Positions 1-7,795 of a stretch of 16,833 nucleotides of DNA are shown piece by piece. The stretch is from PALSA-505 sp035308365 (lineage in GTDB: Bacteria > Actinomycetota > Actinomycetes > Streptosporangiales > Streptosporangiaceae): assembly GCA_035308365.1 (NCBI GenBank), contig DATGGU010000153.1, positions 1 through 16,833 on the forward strand. Reading direction: 5' to 3'. Positions within the stretch are counted from its first letter, which is position 1; each line of letters begins with the position of its first letter. The position numbers were made by a program, and so were the translations under genes. A model generated the notes under the pieces. The model ran no database searches and was not told where the DNA came from. It saw only the letters and a list, made by a program, of their open reading frames with translations.

Positions 1-347
1 TCGCCGACCTGCTGGCCGACCCCCGCGCCGACCACAACCGGCCAGCACCCCAGCCAGCCACCCAAGATCAAATTTGCCATTTGACCGGGCACACTGGGCT
101 CGGCCCCCCGGGCAAAAGGCCGTACCCAGCCAAGCGAAATCGACCGAAGGCCGATGAGCAGGGAAACCCCTGGGTAAGGGGGCGACCCCCGCCGGGGGGG
201 AGAGCGGGGGCCGCCATACGGTCCGGCTCCGGGGGGGTAGAGCCGGTTCCGCTACCTATGACAGCCTACGTGCACGGCGCCTGTGTTACCAGTCAGTCAC
301 GCCGTGACGTCATCGGCTGTTCTCTTTACAACATATGCTGCCTGAGC
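1..347. other. GC-rich, structure-prone region upstream of the HAD-IB gene
   Basis: No gene is convincingly supported here. The HAD reading frame stays open back to the window edge, but its translation before about base 348 is low-complexity Pro/Gly/Arg and resembles no family I know. Several complementary segments are visible. TACCCAG (123-129) can pair with CTGGGTA (170-176), enclosing a smaller hairpin (139-145 with 149-155, loop GAA) and GGG-AAA-CCC at 161-169. GGGGG (178-182) can pair with CCCCC (186-190). CCGGCTC (223-229) pairs perfectly with GAGCCGG (240-246). This could be a folded leader or small RNA, or simply GC-rich DNA that folds easily. I could not match it to a known riboswitch or intron. 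The first 80 bases may be the end of an upstream gene, but nothing identifies it. Confidence 0.3.
334..339 (+). promoter_or_regulatory. -10-like TATGCT directly upstream of a GTG start
   Basis: TATGCT fits the actinobacterial TANNNT -10 pattern and ends 8 bases before the GTG at 348. No Shine-Dalgarno lies between them and no clear -35 is visible. Transcription would begin at or next to the start codon, which suggests a leaderless mRNA. Confidence 0.4.
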
Positions 348-1115
348 GTGGAGGATCACGTCGACCGCATAACTCCGGCTATCGCGGCCTTCTTCGACCT
401 GGACAAAACGGTCATATCTCGGTCCAGCACCCTGGCGTTCGGGCTGCCCTTCTACCGGCATGGGCTGATCAGCCGGTCGGACGCGGTGCGCAGCGTGGCG
501 GCTCAGGTTTTGTACCGGATCGCCGGAGCCGGTCATGGCCAGATGGAGCGGCTCCGCGCGTTCGTCTGTGCTCTGTCCCGCGGCTGGCCGGTGGACCGGG
601 TCACCGACATCGTCGACCGTTACCTGGATGAGCTGATTCTGCCGTACGTATACGAAGAGGCCAGGGCGCTGATCGCCACCCACCGGGAGGCCGGCCGTGA
701 CGTGATCATCGTGAGCACCTCGGGACACGAGGTGGTCGACCCGATCGCCGAGCTGCTCGGCGCGGACATCGTCATTGCCACCAGGATGGCGGTGGCCGAG
801 GGGTGCTACACCGGGGAGATCGAGTTTTACGCCTACGGCGAAGCCAAAGCGGCCCGGGTGCGCGAGCTGGCCGCCGAGCGTGGGTACCGGCTGCCGGACT
901 GCTACGCCTACAGCGATTCGGTCACCGATCTGCCGCTGCTTCAGGCCGTCGGCCACCCGTACGCGGTGAACCCCGACCGGAGCTTGCGCAGGATCGCCCG
1001 GCAGCGCGGCTGGCCGGTTCTGGAGTTCACACCGGGGGCGCATACCCCCAGTGACCGGGTTACTTCACCAGGTCAGGGGCATGAATCGCCCACAGGGGGA
1101 CATGCCACCGGGTGA
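348..1115 (+). CDS. HAD-superfamily subfamily IB phosphatase (SerB-like)
   Basis: A 255-residue HAD-IB hydrolase, expected to remove phosphate from a small molecule through an aspartyl-phosphate intermediate; the substrate cannot be read from sequence. All motifs are present: DLDKT (nucleophile D17, acid/base D19), STSG with S123-S125, K167 in GEAK, and YSDSVTDLP with D190 and D194. The cap between motifs I and II is helical, as in SerB relatives. The GTG at 348 is preferred over longer in-frame starts because homologous proteins begin about a dozen residues before the DxDxT motif, and because TATGCT sits 8 bases upstream. Homologues I recall from Streptomyces and Mycobacterium (Rv3661-like) end in a hydrophobic anchor. 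This one ends in a short polar Gly/Pro/His tail, so it is probably soluble. It is convergent with the helicase gene. Confidence 0.85.
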   Translation: MEDHVDRITPAIAAFFDLDKTVISRSSTLAFGLPFYRHGLISRSDAVRSVAAQVLYRIAGAGHGQMERLRAFVCALSRGWPVDRVTDIVDRYLDELILPYVYEEARALIATHREAGRDVIIVSTSGHEVVDPIAELLGADIVIATRMAVAEGCYTGEIEFYAYGEAKAARVRELAAERGYRLPDCYAYSDSVTDLPLLQAVGHPYAVNPDRSLRRIARQRGWPVLEFTPGAHTPSDRVTSPGQGHESPTGGHATG

Positions 1116-1426
1116 ACGGCCAGTATTTCAATTCGGTCACGCCAGGGGGTTTTCAAGCTGGCGGATTCGTCGTAGAAAGGAATCACGGACTCAGGAAGTC
1201 CGGGCACGGCAACCGGGCACCCACGCGCGACCAGCCGCGGGAGGCGTGTCGAGGTAGGCCAGGTCACCATGGTGGTCACCTGCCCGACAGAGTAAGGTGC
1301 ACGCTTGGTAACCCGGCATGACGTGCAAGCGGCGGCGCCCCGCCAAGGGGCGCCGTTCGCTATGTAACGGCTGGGCCGGCTGACGGTGCGTGGCTGCCTT
1401 AGGCCACTGCGCCGAAGGCAGCGGTA
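1116..1426. other. Intergenic region between convergent genes
   Basis: No convincing gene. Besides the hairpin at 1332-1356 there is a nested inverted repeat at 1247-1289: TGTCG (1247-1251) with CGACA (1285-1289), CAGGT (1260-1264) with ACCTG (1278-1282), and CACC-AT-GGTG at the centre. A short GGACT...AGTCC hairpin lies near 1188-1202. These may shape the 3' ends of the two convergent transcripts. Short open frames here look like chance. Confidence 0.4.
1332..1356. terminator. GC-rich hairpin, probable bidirectional terminator
   Basis: CGGCGCCCC (1333-1341), loop GCCAA, then GGGGCGCCG (1347-1355): nine perfect pairs plus a possible closing G-T pair. There is no T tract, which is common for GC-rich actinobacterial terminators. 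It lies between two convergent genes, about 70 bases past the helicase stop, so it could end transcripts from both sides. Confidence 0.5.
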
Positions 1427-4033
1427 CTATCCGGGGCCGGGCACCCCGGGTCCCCCGGGATCGGCCGCACTGACCGGCATGGGCCTCGTGACCGTGACCG
1501 TGCCCGCTGAGTCATCTTCGATGCCAGCGCTCACCGACGGGGCTCCGGACAGCAGGGTGGTCAGCAGGGTTATGGCGCCCTGTTTGCTGAGGGGGTTGTT
1601 GTTGTTGCCGCATTTGGGCGACTGGATGCAGGAGGGGCAGCCGGACTCGCAGGGGCAGGACTGGATGGCTTGGAGGGTTGCGGTCAGCCAGTCCTTGGCG
1701 GCGTGGTAGCCGCGCTCGGCGAAGCCTGCGCCGCCATCGTGGCCGTCGTAGACGAAGACGGTCAGGCGGCCGGTGGTGGGGTTCAGGTCGAAGGAGACGC
1801 CGCCGATGTCCCAGCGGTCGCAGCTCGCCACCAGGGGGAGCAGGGCGATCGAGGCGTGTTCGGCGGCGTGCGCGGCGCCTGCCAGGTCTATGCCCTGTGC
1901 GGCCAGGGTCAGGCGCTGGGATGGGCTGATGGTCCACCAGACGGCCCGGGTCAGCAGGGAACGTGGCGGGAGATCCAGGGGTTCTTCCCCGGCCGGCAGG
2001 CCGGTGTCCAGACGGCGCTTGACGAAACTGGTGACCTGCCTGCGCACCCGGACGTCGCCGAAGTGGATCGTCGCTTCTCCCCAGGATTGGGCGCTGAGCT
2101 CGCCTGCCACTTCGATCTCGGTCAGTTCTCTGGCCGAGGTCGAGTAGCCCGGATCGGCCGCGTCCACCAGGGCTACCTCGTCGGCCAAATCCAGTTTGCG
2201 GACCAGATAGGTCTGGCCCTGATGCTGGTAGACCGCGCCGGTGTGGGCCAGCACGTGGGCGGATGGCTCGTCTACCGTGCCGATCAGGCGGCCGGTCGTC
2301 GCCTCTACTATCTGCACCGGCCAGCCACCCGAACCGCGCAGGCCAACGCGGGTGAAGTCCCTGCCCTTGGCGCAGAGGTACCAGTTTCCGCCGCGCTGGC
2401 GGAGCAGTCCGCGGGTGGCCAGTTCCCCGGCGACGCCGGCCGCCTTGGGGCCGAAAAGGTCTAGGTCGGCGGGAGTGAGCGGGAGTTCGGCAGCCGCGGC
2501 GCACAGGTGCGGCGCGAGGACGTAGGGGTTGCCCGGGTCCAGCACGGTGGCTTCGACCGGGTGGCCGAACACCGCGTCCGGGTGGTGCACCAGATAGGTG
2601 TCGAGCGGGTCCGCCCTGGCGATGAGCACGGCGAGGGCGTCACGGCCGCTGCGGCCGGCCCGCCCGGCCTGCTGCCACAGTGAAGCGCGGGTGCCTGGCC
2701 AGCCAGCGATCAGGACCGCGTCCAGGCCGCTGATGTTGACGCCCAGTTCCAGGGCGGTGGTGGCGGCCAGGCCGGCCAGGCGGCCGGAGCGCAGGCCGTC
2801 TTCGAGCAGGCGGCGGTCCTCGGGCAGGTAGCCGGAGCGGTAGGCGGCCACCCGCTCGGCCCGGGCGGTCTCGCCGGTTTCGGTCAGAGCCCGCCTGGCG
2901 CCCATGGCCACCGCCTCCGCCGCCCGGCGGGAGCGCACGAAGGCGACCGTGGTCATGTTCTCGGTCACCAGGTCCGACAGCAGCCGGGACGCCTCCGTTG
3001 TTGCCGTTCGGCGCAGCGGAGCGCCGTTCTCGCCGCGCAGCGCGGTCAGCGGCGGCTCCCACAGGGCGAATGTGACCGGCCCACGGGGGGATGAGTCCGC
3101 TCCCACCCCTTCGGCGTCCAGCCCGGTGAGCAGCTTTGCGCACCTGGTGGGCTCGGCGATGGTGGCCGAGGCGAGGATGAACACCGGGCCGGCCGTTGCG
3201 GCCCGCCGGGTGAGCACCGGGCCGCCGGGGCCCGCCGCCGGCGCCGCCCGCCTGCCGCGCTTGGCGGAGCGCGCCTTGGCGGCCCGGCCGTCGCCGTAGT
3301 ACGCGGCGATCCGGCGCAGTCTGCGCAGCACCTGCGCCACGTGCGAGCCGAACACTCCGCGGTATCCGTGGCACTCGTCCACGATCACGTACCGCAGCCT
3401 GGCCAGGAACGTGGCCCAGCGGGCGTGCCCGGGCAGCAGGGCGAGGTGCAGCGTGTCCGGGGTGGTCAACAGGTAGTTCGCGTTCGCCCTGGCCCAGCTT
3501 CGTCCCGCCGCCGGGGTGTCGCCGTCCAGGACGGCGGCCTTCACGCCGGGCAGGCGCAACGCGCGGACCGCACGGAGCTGGTCCGCGGCCAGCGCCTTGG
3601 TCGGCGTGAGGTAGAGCACGGTCCCGCCGTCGAGCACGGCGGTCAGGGCTGGCATAAGATAGCTGACCGACTTGCCGGATGCGGCGGGGGTGGAAACGAT
3701 CACGTTCCGGCCCGCGCGGGCGTGCTCCGCGGCGGTCACCTGATGCGCCCAGGGGGCGGCGATTCCGCTGCTGGCAAACCGCTGGGTCAGCTCCGGCGGG
3801 ACCCAGTCCGGCCAGGGGACGGCCTGGCCCGGCCGCCCGGGAATGTGTTCGATGTGCGTCACGCAGCCGGCCCGGGTACCCTCTCGCAGCATCCGTACTG
3901 CTGGCTGGTCACCGCTGAGCTGCCGGGGCATGGATCCATCCGGTACAGGCACGGCGCCTGCGGAACCTGCCTGGGCAGCCGCCGATGGCCGTCCGGGGGG
4001 TTCTCCGGCGGTGAGGGGGGTGGCGATGGACAT
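1427..4033 (-). CDS. sftH: SftH-type superfamily 2 DNA helicase with DUF1998/tetracysteine C-terminus
   Basis: An 868-residue DEAD/DEAH-box DNA helicase of the clade containing mycobacterial SftH, Bacillus MrfA (YprA) and yeast Hrq1. Family members are DNA-dependent ATPases with 3'-to-5' translocase activity, linked to repair of crosslinks and other damage. Visible motifs: Q-like AAPWAHQ (92-98), Walker A PAASGKS (116-122), motif Ia PTKALAADQ, motif II DECH (219-222), motif III SAT (289-291) and motif VI QQAGRAGRSGR (454-464). The C-terminal DUF1998 part ends in a Cys cluster (C795, C799, C802, C808) that probably binds a metal. An Ala/Arg-rich insert (about 248-282) sits between motifs II and III. 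The first ~55 residues are low-complexity, so translation could instead begin at M35 or M48. Divergent from bldG, as I recall for Streptomyces. Confidence 0.9.
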   Translation of the reverse strand: MSIATPLTAGEPPGRPSAAAQAGSAGAVPVPDGSMPRQLSGDQPAVRMLREGTRAGCVTHIEHIPGRPGQAVPWPDWVPPELTQRFASSGIAAPWAHQVTAAEHARAGRNVIVSTPAASGKSVSYLMPALTAVLDGGTVLYLTPTKALAADQLRAVRALRLPGVKAAVLDGDTPAAGRSWARANANYLLTTPDTLHLALLPGHARWATFLARLRYVIVDECHGYRGVFGSHVAQVLRRLRRIAAYYGDGRAAKARSAKRGRRAAPAAGPGGPVLTRRAATAGPVFILASATIAEPTRCAKLLTGLDAEGVGADSSPRGPVTFALWEPPLTALRGENGAPLRRTATTEASRLLSDLVTENMTTVAFVRSRRAAEAVAMGARRALTETGETARAERVAAYRSGYLPEDRRLLEDGLRSGRLAGLAATTALELGVNISGLDAVLIAGWPGTRASLWQQAGRAGRSGRDALAVLIARADPLDTYLVHHPDAVFGHPVEATVLDPGNPYVLAPHLCAAAAELPLTPADLDLFGPKAAGVAGELATRGLLRQRGGNWYLCAKGRDFTRVGLRGSGGWPVQIVEATTGRLIGTVDEPSAHVLAHTGAVYQHQGQTYLVRKLDLADEVALVDAADPGYSTSARELTEIEVAGELSAQSWGEATIHFGDVRVRRQVTSFVKRRLDTGLPAGEEPLDLPPRSLLTRAVWWTISPSQRLTLAAQGIDLAGAAHAAEHASIALLPLVASCDRWDIGGVSFDLNPTTGRLTVFVYDGHDGGAGFAERGYHAAKDWLTATLQAIQSCPCESGCPSCIQSPKCGNNNNPLSKQGAITLLTTLLSGAPSVSAGIEDDSAGTVTVTRPMPVSAADPGGPGVPGPG

Positions 4034-4125
4034 CGAATTTCAGTCTGCCATGCCCGACATCAGGGTGCCGGCTGCACGGATTCGTGTAAGCATGACATCG
4101 GAGCGTGGTTGAATGCCCGACGGGA

Positions 4126-4131
4126 TAGGCT
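4126..4131 (+). promoter_or_regulatory. Possible -10 hexamer for bldG
   Basis: TAGGCT within GATAGGCTC matches the actinobacterial housekeeping -10. A start about 7 bases downstream would leave a leader of roughly 75-80 bases before the bldG GTG. A TTGAAT lies upstream at 4109-4114 but only 11 bases away, too close for a standard -35. The 4034-4215 gap also holds a 6-bp inverted repeat (GAGCAG...CTGCTC) near 4158-4178. Confidence 0.3.
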
Positions 4132-4205
4132 CACCCCCGAGTACCTCACTCCCGGGAGCAGCGAGCATCCCTGCTCAGCTCCATTGGACGGCGACTGCAT
4201 GGCGT

Positions 4206-4211
4206 GGAGGG
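4206..4211 (+). promoter_or_regulatory. Ribosome binding site that sets the bldG start
   Basis: GGAGGG followed by TTTT and then GTG at 4216. An in-frame GTG at 4204 overlaps this Shine-Dalgarno and is therefore unlikely to be the start. The 4216 start also puts the predicted phosphoserine at position 57, as in known BldG. Confidence 0.75.
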
Positions 4212-4215
4212 TTTT

Positions 4216-4566
4216 GTGGATCTGAAGCTAGATGACCACATGAAGGATGGGATCAGGGTCGTCGACGTAGAGGGTGAGATCGACGTTTACACCGCACCCC
4301 GGCTGCGTGAGCTTCTGATCGACCTGGTCAACAAGGGCGACTACCAGCTCGTGGTCAACATGGAGAAGGTCGAGTTCCTCGACTCGACCGGGCTCGGCGT
4401 GCTCGTGGGCGGCCTCAAGCGGGTCCGGGCTCACGACGGTTCGCTCGACCTCGTCTGCCGGCAGGAGCGGATACTCAAGATCTTCCGGATCACCGGGCTC
4501 ACCAAGGTCTTTGGCATCCATGACACGGTCGAGGAAGCCATCAAGGCCAGGAAGTCAGAGAAGTAA
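4216..4566 (+). CDS. bldG: Anti-sigma factor antagonist BldG (STAS domain)
   Basis: A 116-residue single STAS-domain protein, nearly superimposable on Streptomyces BldG. In the family the unphosphorylated form binds anti-sigma factors and frees their sigma factors; phosphorylation of a conserved serine switches it off. That serine is visible as S57 in FLDSTGLGVLVGG (54-66). Other hallmarks are GEIDVYTAP (20-28), GGLKRVRAH and RILKIFRITGLTKVF. In Streptomyces BldG is needed for aerial development, antibiotic production and stress sigma-factor control; that role is inferred here, not shown. The gene is followed after 30 bases by a GHKL-like partner on the same strand, the arrangement known from S. 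coelicolor (SCO3549/SCO3548). The tail ends in a basic KARKSEK. Confidence 0.95.
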   Translation: MDLKLDDHMKDGIRVVDVEGEIDVYTAPRLRELLIDLVNKGDYQLVVNMEKVEFLDSTGLGVLVGGLKRVRAHDGSLDLVCRQERILKIFRITGLTKVFGIHDTVEEAIKARKSEK

Positions 4567-4596
4567 CCCGGGCGATCCCAGGCTGGCTGGCCCGAG

Positions 4597-5157
4597 ATGT
4601 CAATGGTGGAAGTCACCTTCACCCCGCTGCCAGCGCACGTCCGCACGGCACGGCTTGTCGCTGTGGCCGTCGCCAGGCGTAGCGGGGTGGCCGAGGCCTT
4701 GCTTGACGAGGTCCGGCTGGCGGTCGGCGAGGCATGCTCGCGCGCCGTGGAGGCGCACCGGCAGTACTGCCCGGCCGAGCCGGTCAAGATCGAGCTGACC
4801 GACACCGGGGGGCGCTTCGAGGTCGTGGTGACCGACGCGGCCCCGGCCGGGCCCGGTGTGCCGCCGGCGGAGGTGGCCGGGGTCACGGGCATCGCCAATG
4901 GCATCCCCGGGCCGCTGGAAGCCGTACCGGCAGGGCAGCAGGCCACCGGGTCCGCCGCTGAGGGTGGCGGATCCGGCGAAGCGGCCAGCGCCGGCCCGGC
5001 CGGCGTGCCGGTCCCACCGGTCAACGGCCAGGGCGGGCTGCAGGACGGATTCGGGCTCGCCGTGATCGCTGAGCTGGCCGACGACGTAAAGATCTCCAGG
5101 ACTCCGGCCGGCATCAGCGTCGCGATGAGCTGGCCGTCGTCGCCAGGTGAGCGATAG
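4597..5157 (+). CDS. GHKL (RsbW-like) anti-sigma partner of BldG with degenerate ATP boxes and long linker
   Basis: A 186-residue protein with a histidine-kinase-like ATPase fold of the RsbW/SpoIIAB type, in the position of S. coelicolor SCO3548, which is reported to act antagonistically with BldG. The N-box region is DEVRLAVGEACSRAVEAH (37-54). The usual Mg-binding Asn of ExxxN is replaced by R49. The G1 box (DxGxG) reduces to TDAAPAGPG around D80. Residues 83-147 form a Gly/Pro/Ala-rich, probably disordered insert, and a GFGLAVIAELADDV segment (151-164) resembles the G2/C-terminal core. ATP binding is therefore uncertain; it may act mainly by protein contact. It starts 30 bases after the bldG stop, probably in the same transcript. 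ATG 4597 is chosen, but ATG 4603 is equally possible because no clear Shine-Dalgarno is visible. Confidence 0.8.
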   Translation: MSMVEVTFTPLPAHVRTARLVAVAVARRSGVAEALLDEVRLAVGEACSRAVEAHRQYCPAEPVKIELTDTGGRFEVVVTDAAPAGPGVPPAEVAGVTGIANGIPGPLEAVPAGQQATGSAAEGGGSGEAASAGPAGVPVPPVNGQGGLQDGFGLAVIAELADDVKISRTPAGISVAMSWPSSPGER

Positions 5158-5403
5158 CGGTCGTCTGTCCGCCAACCGAGCTCGCCATCACTATTGGGTA
5201 TCCTTATTGTAACGAAAGCATCGCGATACGGTTAGAAAGCACCCCTGTTTCACCATGAGGGTGTCCGTCTGCATAGACTCCCGGCACTGCCCGTGGCATC
5301 GCAGGCGCCTGTCTGGCGCGCGGTGCTCGCTCGGGTGCACGGTGATTCCCCCAGCCGACCGGCATGCGCGTGGGATCCCCTGTGCCCCTGTCAAGGAGGA
5401 CGG
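5158..5403 (+). promoter_or_regulatory. hppA upstream region with AT-rich promoter-like patch
   Basis: Between bldG's partner and hppA the composition dips at about 5190-5240. TTGTAA (5207-5212) with GTTAGA (5231-5236), 18 bases apart, is a possible weak promoter, and TATCCT (5199-5204) is another possible -10. The remaining ~165 bases to the start codon would be a long leader. I recognise no riboswitch in it. Confidence 0.3.
5393..5400 (+). promoter_or_regulatory. Strong ribosome binding site for hppA
   Basis: AAGGAGGA followed by CGG and ATG at 5404. It is the best Shine-Dalgarno in the window. It decides the hppA start over the in-frame ATG at 5293, which would add 37 Cys/Pro-rich residues before the first membrane helix. 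Confidence 0.8.
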
Positions 5404-7716
5404 ATGTTCAGGCACAACCTCGCTTCGTCCGCGGGGGTCGCCCTGCACGGCAGCAACCTCACCTGGGTGGTCGTCGTCGCGGTGATCGCCCTGCTGGCGC
5501 TGGCGGTGGCCGGCTGGCTGGTACGTGAGGTGCTGGCCGCCAGCCAGGGCAGCCAGAAGATGCAGGAGATCTCGCGGGCGGTCCAGGAGGGCGCCGCCGC
5601 TTACCTGAAGCGCCAGTTCAGGACGCTGGGTGTCTTCGTGGTCCTGATCTTTTTCGTGCTTTTGCTGCTACCGGCCGACACGACCGGCGTGCGCTGGGGC
5701 CGTAGCGTGTTCTTCCTGGTCGGTGCCCTGTTCTCGGCGCTGACCGGGTTCACCGGGATGTCGCTGACGGTCCGCGGCAACGTGCGGGTGGCCGCGGCGG
5801 CCAAGGAGACCGGCGAGCGGCAGGCGATGCGGATCGCATTCCGCACCGGTGGTGTGGCCGGGATGTTCACGGTCGGGCTTGGCCTGTTCGGCGCGGCGAT
5901 CGTGGTGCTGATCTACAGGGGCAACGCGCCGAACGTGCTGGAGGGCTTCGGCTTCGGTGCCGCGCTGCTGGCCATGTTCATGCGTGTCGGCGGCGGCATC
6001 TATACCAAGGCGGCCGACGTCGGCGCGGACCTGGTCGGCAAGGTGGAGAAGAACATTCCCGAGGACGACCCGCGCAATGCGGCCACGATCGCCGACAACG
6101 TCGGTGACAACGTGGGTGACTGCGCCGGCATGGCGGCCGACCTGTTCGAGTCGTACTCGGTCATGCTGGTTGCCTCGCTGATCCTGGGCAAGGTCGCGTT
6201 CGGCAACGCCGGCCTGGTCTTCCCGCTGATCGTGCCGATGATCGGCGTGATCACCGCGGTGATCGGCATCTTCGTCGTGGCGCCGCGCAAGGGTGACCGC
6301 AGCGGGATGACCGCGATCAACCGGGGCTTTTTCGTCTCCGCGGTCATCTCGGCCATCCTGGTGGCGATCGCGGCGTTCACCTACCTGCCGGCTCACTTCA
6401 GCGCCCTGACGGGCGTCACCGATCACAGCATCCTGAGCCACAAGGGCAGCCCGCAGTGGCTGGCCCTGGGCGCGGTGCTCATCGGCCTGGTGCTGGCCAG
6501 CGCCATCCAGTTGCTCACCGGCTACTTCACCGAGACCAACCGCAAGCCGGTGCGGGATATCGGGCAGAGTTCAGAGACCGGCGCGGCCACCGTCATCCTG
6601 TCCGGCATCTCGGCCGGCCTGGAGTCCAGCGTGTACTCGGCGCTGCTGATCGGCGGGGCCGTCTTCGGCGCGTTCCTGCTGGGCACCGGCAACGCCACCG
6701 TCGCGCTGTTCGCCGTGGCGCTGGCCGGCACCGGCCTGCTGACCACGGTCGGCGTAATCGTGTCGATGGACTCCTTCGGCCCGGTCACCGACAACGCCCA
6801 GGGTGTCGCGGAGATGTCCGGCGAGTTCGAGGGCGAGGCGGCGCAGACGCTCACCAGGCTGGACGCCATCGGCAACACCACCAAGGCGATCACCAAGGGC
6901 ATCGCCATCGCGACCGCCGTGCTGGCCGCGACCGCGCTGTTCGGTGCGTTTCGCACAGCGGTCCAGAGCGCACTGGGCAAGACCGCCGGCACGTTCAGCC
7001 TGTCGGTGGACAAGCCCAACGTGCTCGTCGGTGTGATCATCGGCGCCGCCGTGGTGTTCATGTTCTCCAGCCTGCTGATCATGGCGGTGGGCCGGGCCGC
7101 GCAGCGGGTCGTGTTCGAGGTCCGTGAGCAGTTCCGCCTGCACCCCGGGATCATGACCTTCACCGAGAAGCCCGAGTACGGCCGGGTGGTGGACATCTGC
7201 ACCAGGGACTCGCTGCGCGAGCTGGCCACGCCGGGCCTGCTGGCGATCCTCACCCCGATCGCGGTGGGCTTCGCCCTTGGTTATGCCCCGCTCGGCTCCT
7301 ACCTGGCCGGTGCGATCGCCGCTGGTGTGCTGATGGCCGTGTTCCTGGCCAACTCCGGTGGTGCCTGGGACAACGCCAAGAAGCTGGTCGAGGACGGCAA
7401 CCACGGTGGCAAGGGGTCGGAGGCGCACGCCGCCACCGTCATCGGCGACACTGTGGGCGACCCGTTCAAGGACACCGCGGGCCCGGCCATCAACCCGCTG
7501 ATCAAGGTGATGAACCTGGTCTCGCTGCTGATCGCGACCAGCGTGGTGAAGTACGCCCACAACGACGGGCTGCGCGTCGGCGTGGCCCTCGGCGCCGTGA
7601 TCATCATCGTCGCCGCCGTCGTCATCTCCAAGCGCCGGTCGTCCAGCCAGGTCACCGAGGGCCCCACGGAGGACGGTGCCAAGACCGTCACGCCGGACGC
7701 GCCCGCGCGCGCCTGA
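5404..7716 (+). CDS. hppA: K+-independent membrane-bound proton-translocating pyrophosphatase
   Basis: A 770-residue polytopic membrane protein (about 16 helices expected) that hydrolyses cytoplasmic pyrophosphate and pumps protons out across the membrane. The family signature GGGIYTKAADVGADLVGKVE begins at residue 196 and runs into the acidic NIPEDDPRNAATIADNVGDN loop that binds Mg-PPi. Further conserved blocks are DNAQGVAEMSGEF and the C-terminal GDTVGDPFKDTAGPAINP. GNTTKAIT (490-497) carries Lys at 494 and Thr at 497, the pair diagnostic for the K+-independent, H+-pumping subfamily; K+-dependent enzymes have Ala and Gly there. The first helix is about 18-40 and a short polar tail follows the last. 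It lies downstream of bldG as in Streptomyces, with its own probable promoter and a strong hairpin after the stop. Confidence 0.96.
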   Translation: MFRHNLASSAGVALHGSNLTWVVVVAVIALLALAVAGWLVREVLAASQGSQKMQEISRAVQEGAAAYLKRQFRTLGVFVVLIFFVLLLLPADTTGVRWGRSVFFLVGALFSALTGFTGMSLTVRGNVRVAAAAKETGERQAMRIAFRTGGVAGMFTVGLGLFGAAIVVLIYRGNAPNVLEGFGFGAALLAMFMRVGGGIYTKAADVGADLVGKVEKNIPEDDPRNAATIADNVGDNVGDCAGMAADLFESYSVMLVASLILGKVAFGNAGLVFPLIVPMIGVITAVIGIFVVAPRKGDRSGMTAINRGFFVSAVISAILVAIAAFTYLPAHFSALTGVTDHSILSHKGSPQWLALGAVLIGLVLASAIQLLTGYFTETNRKPVRDIGQSSETGAATVILSGISAGLESSVYSALLIGGAVFGAFLLGTGNATVALFAVALAGTGLLTTVGVIVSMDSFGPVTDNAQGVAEMSGEFEGEAAQTLTRLDAIGNTTKAITKGIAIATAVLAATALFGAFRTAVQSALGKTAGTFSLSVDKPNVLVGVIIGAAVVFMFSSLLIMAVGRAAQRVVFEVREQFRLHPGIMTFTEKPEYGRVVDICTRDSLRELATPGLLAILTPIAVGFALGYAPLGSYLAGAIAAGVLMAVFLANSGGAWDNAKKLVEDGNHGGKGSEAHAATVIGDTVGDPFKDTAGPAINPLIKVMNLVSLLIATSVVKYAHNDGLRVGVALGAVIIIVAAVVISKRRSSSQVTEGPTEDGAKTVTPDAPARA

Positions 7717-7733
7717 ACCACTTGCAGCAGTCC

Positions 7734-7771
7734 GGAGGGGTCCCGGCCGCACCCGCGGCCGGGGCCCCTCC
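7734..7771 (+). terminator. 17-bp hairpin terminator after hppA
   Basis: Arms 7734-7750 and 7755-7771 pair along 17 positions with a single T-G wobble and an ACCC loop, starting 18 bases after the hppA stop. No T tract follows. The length and GC content make it a convincing terminator for hppA. It ends 24 bases before the sixA start. Confidence 0.75.
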
Positions 7772-7795
7772 TGAGTTGACAGGGGTGGGTTTCCC

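Noticed and set aside
100..260. A group II intron remnant or a known riboswitch (c-di-AMP, cobalamin, SAM-IV)
   Set aside because: I looked for domain V, a maturase, and the conserved cores of these riboswitches and could not match any of them; only generic helices are visible.
1112..1321. Small protein in the 1116-1426 gap
   Set aside because: Several overlapping short frames exist but none has a Shine-Dalgarno, recognisable composition or motif.
3341..4225. A 294-residue plus-strand frame opposite the helicase N-terminus
   Set aside because: Low-complexity shadow of the helicase gene with no recognisable domain.
5293..5403. An N-terminal extension of hppA from ATG 5293
   Set aside because: It adds a Cys/Pro-rich stretch not typical of the family, and AAGGAGGA sits at the right distance before ATG 5404.
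7776..7781. Perfect TTGACA -35 upstream of sixA
   Set aside because: A -10 at normal spacing would fall inside the coding sequence and no such hexamer is there.
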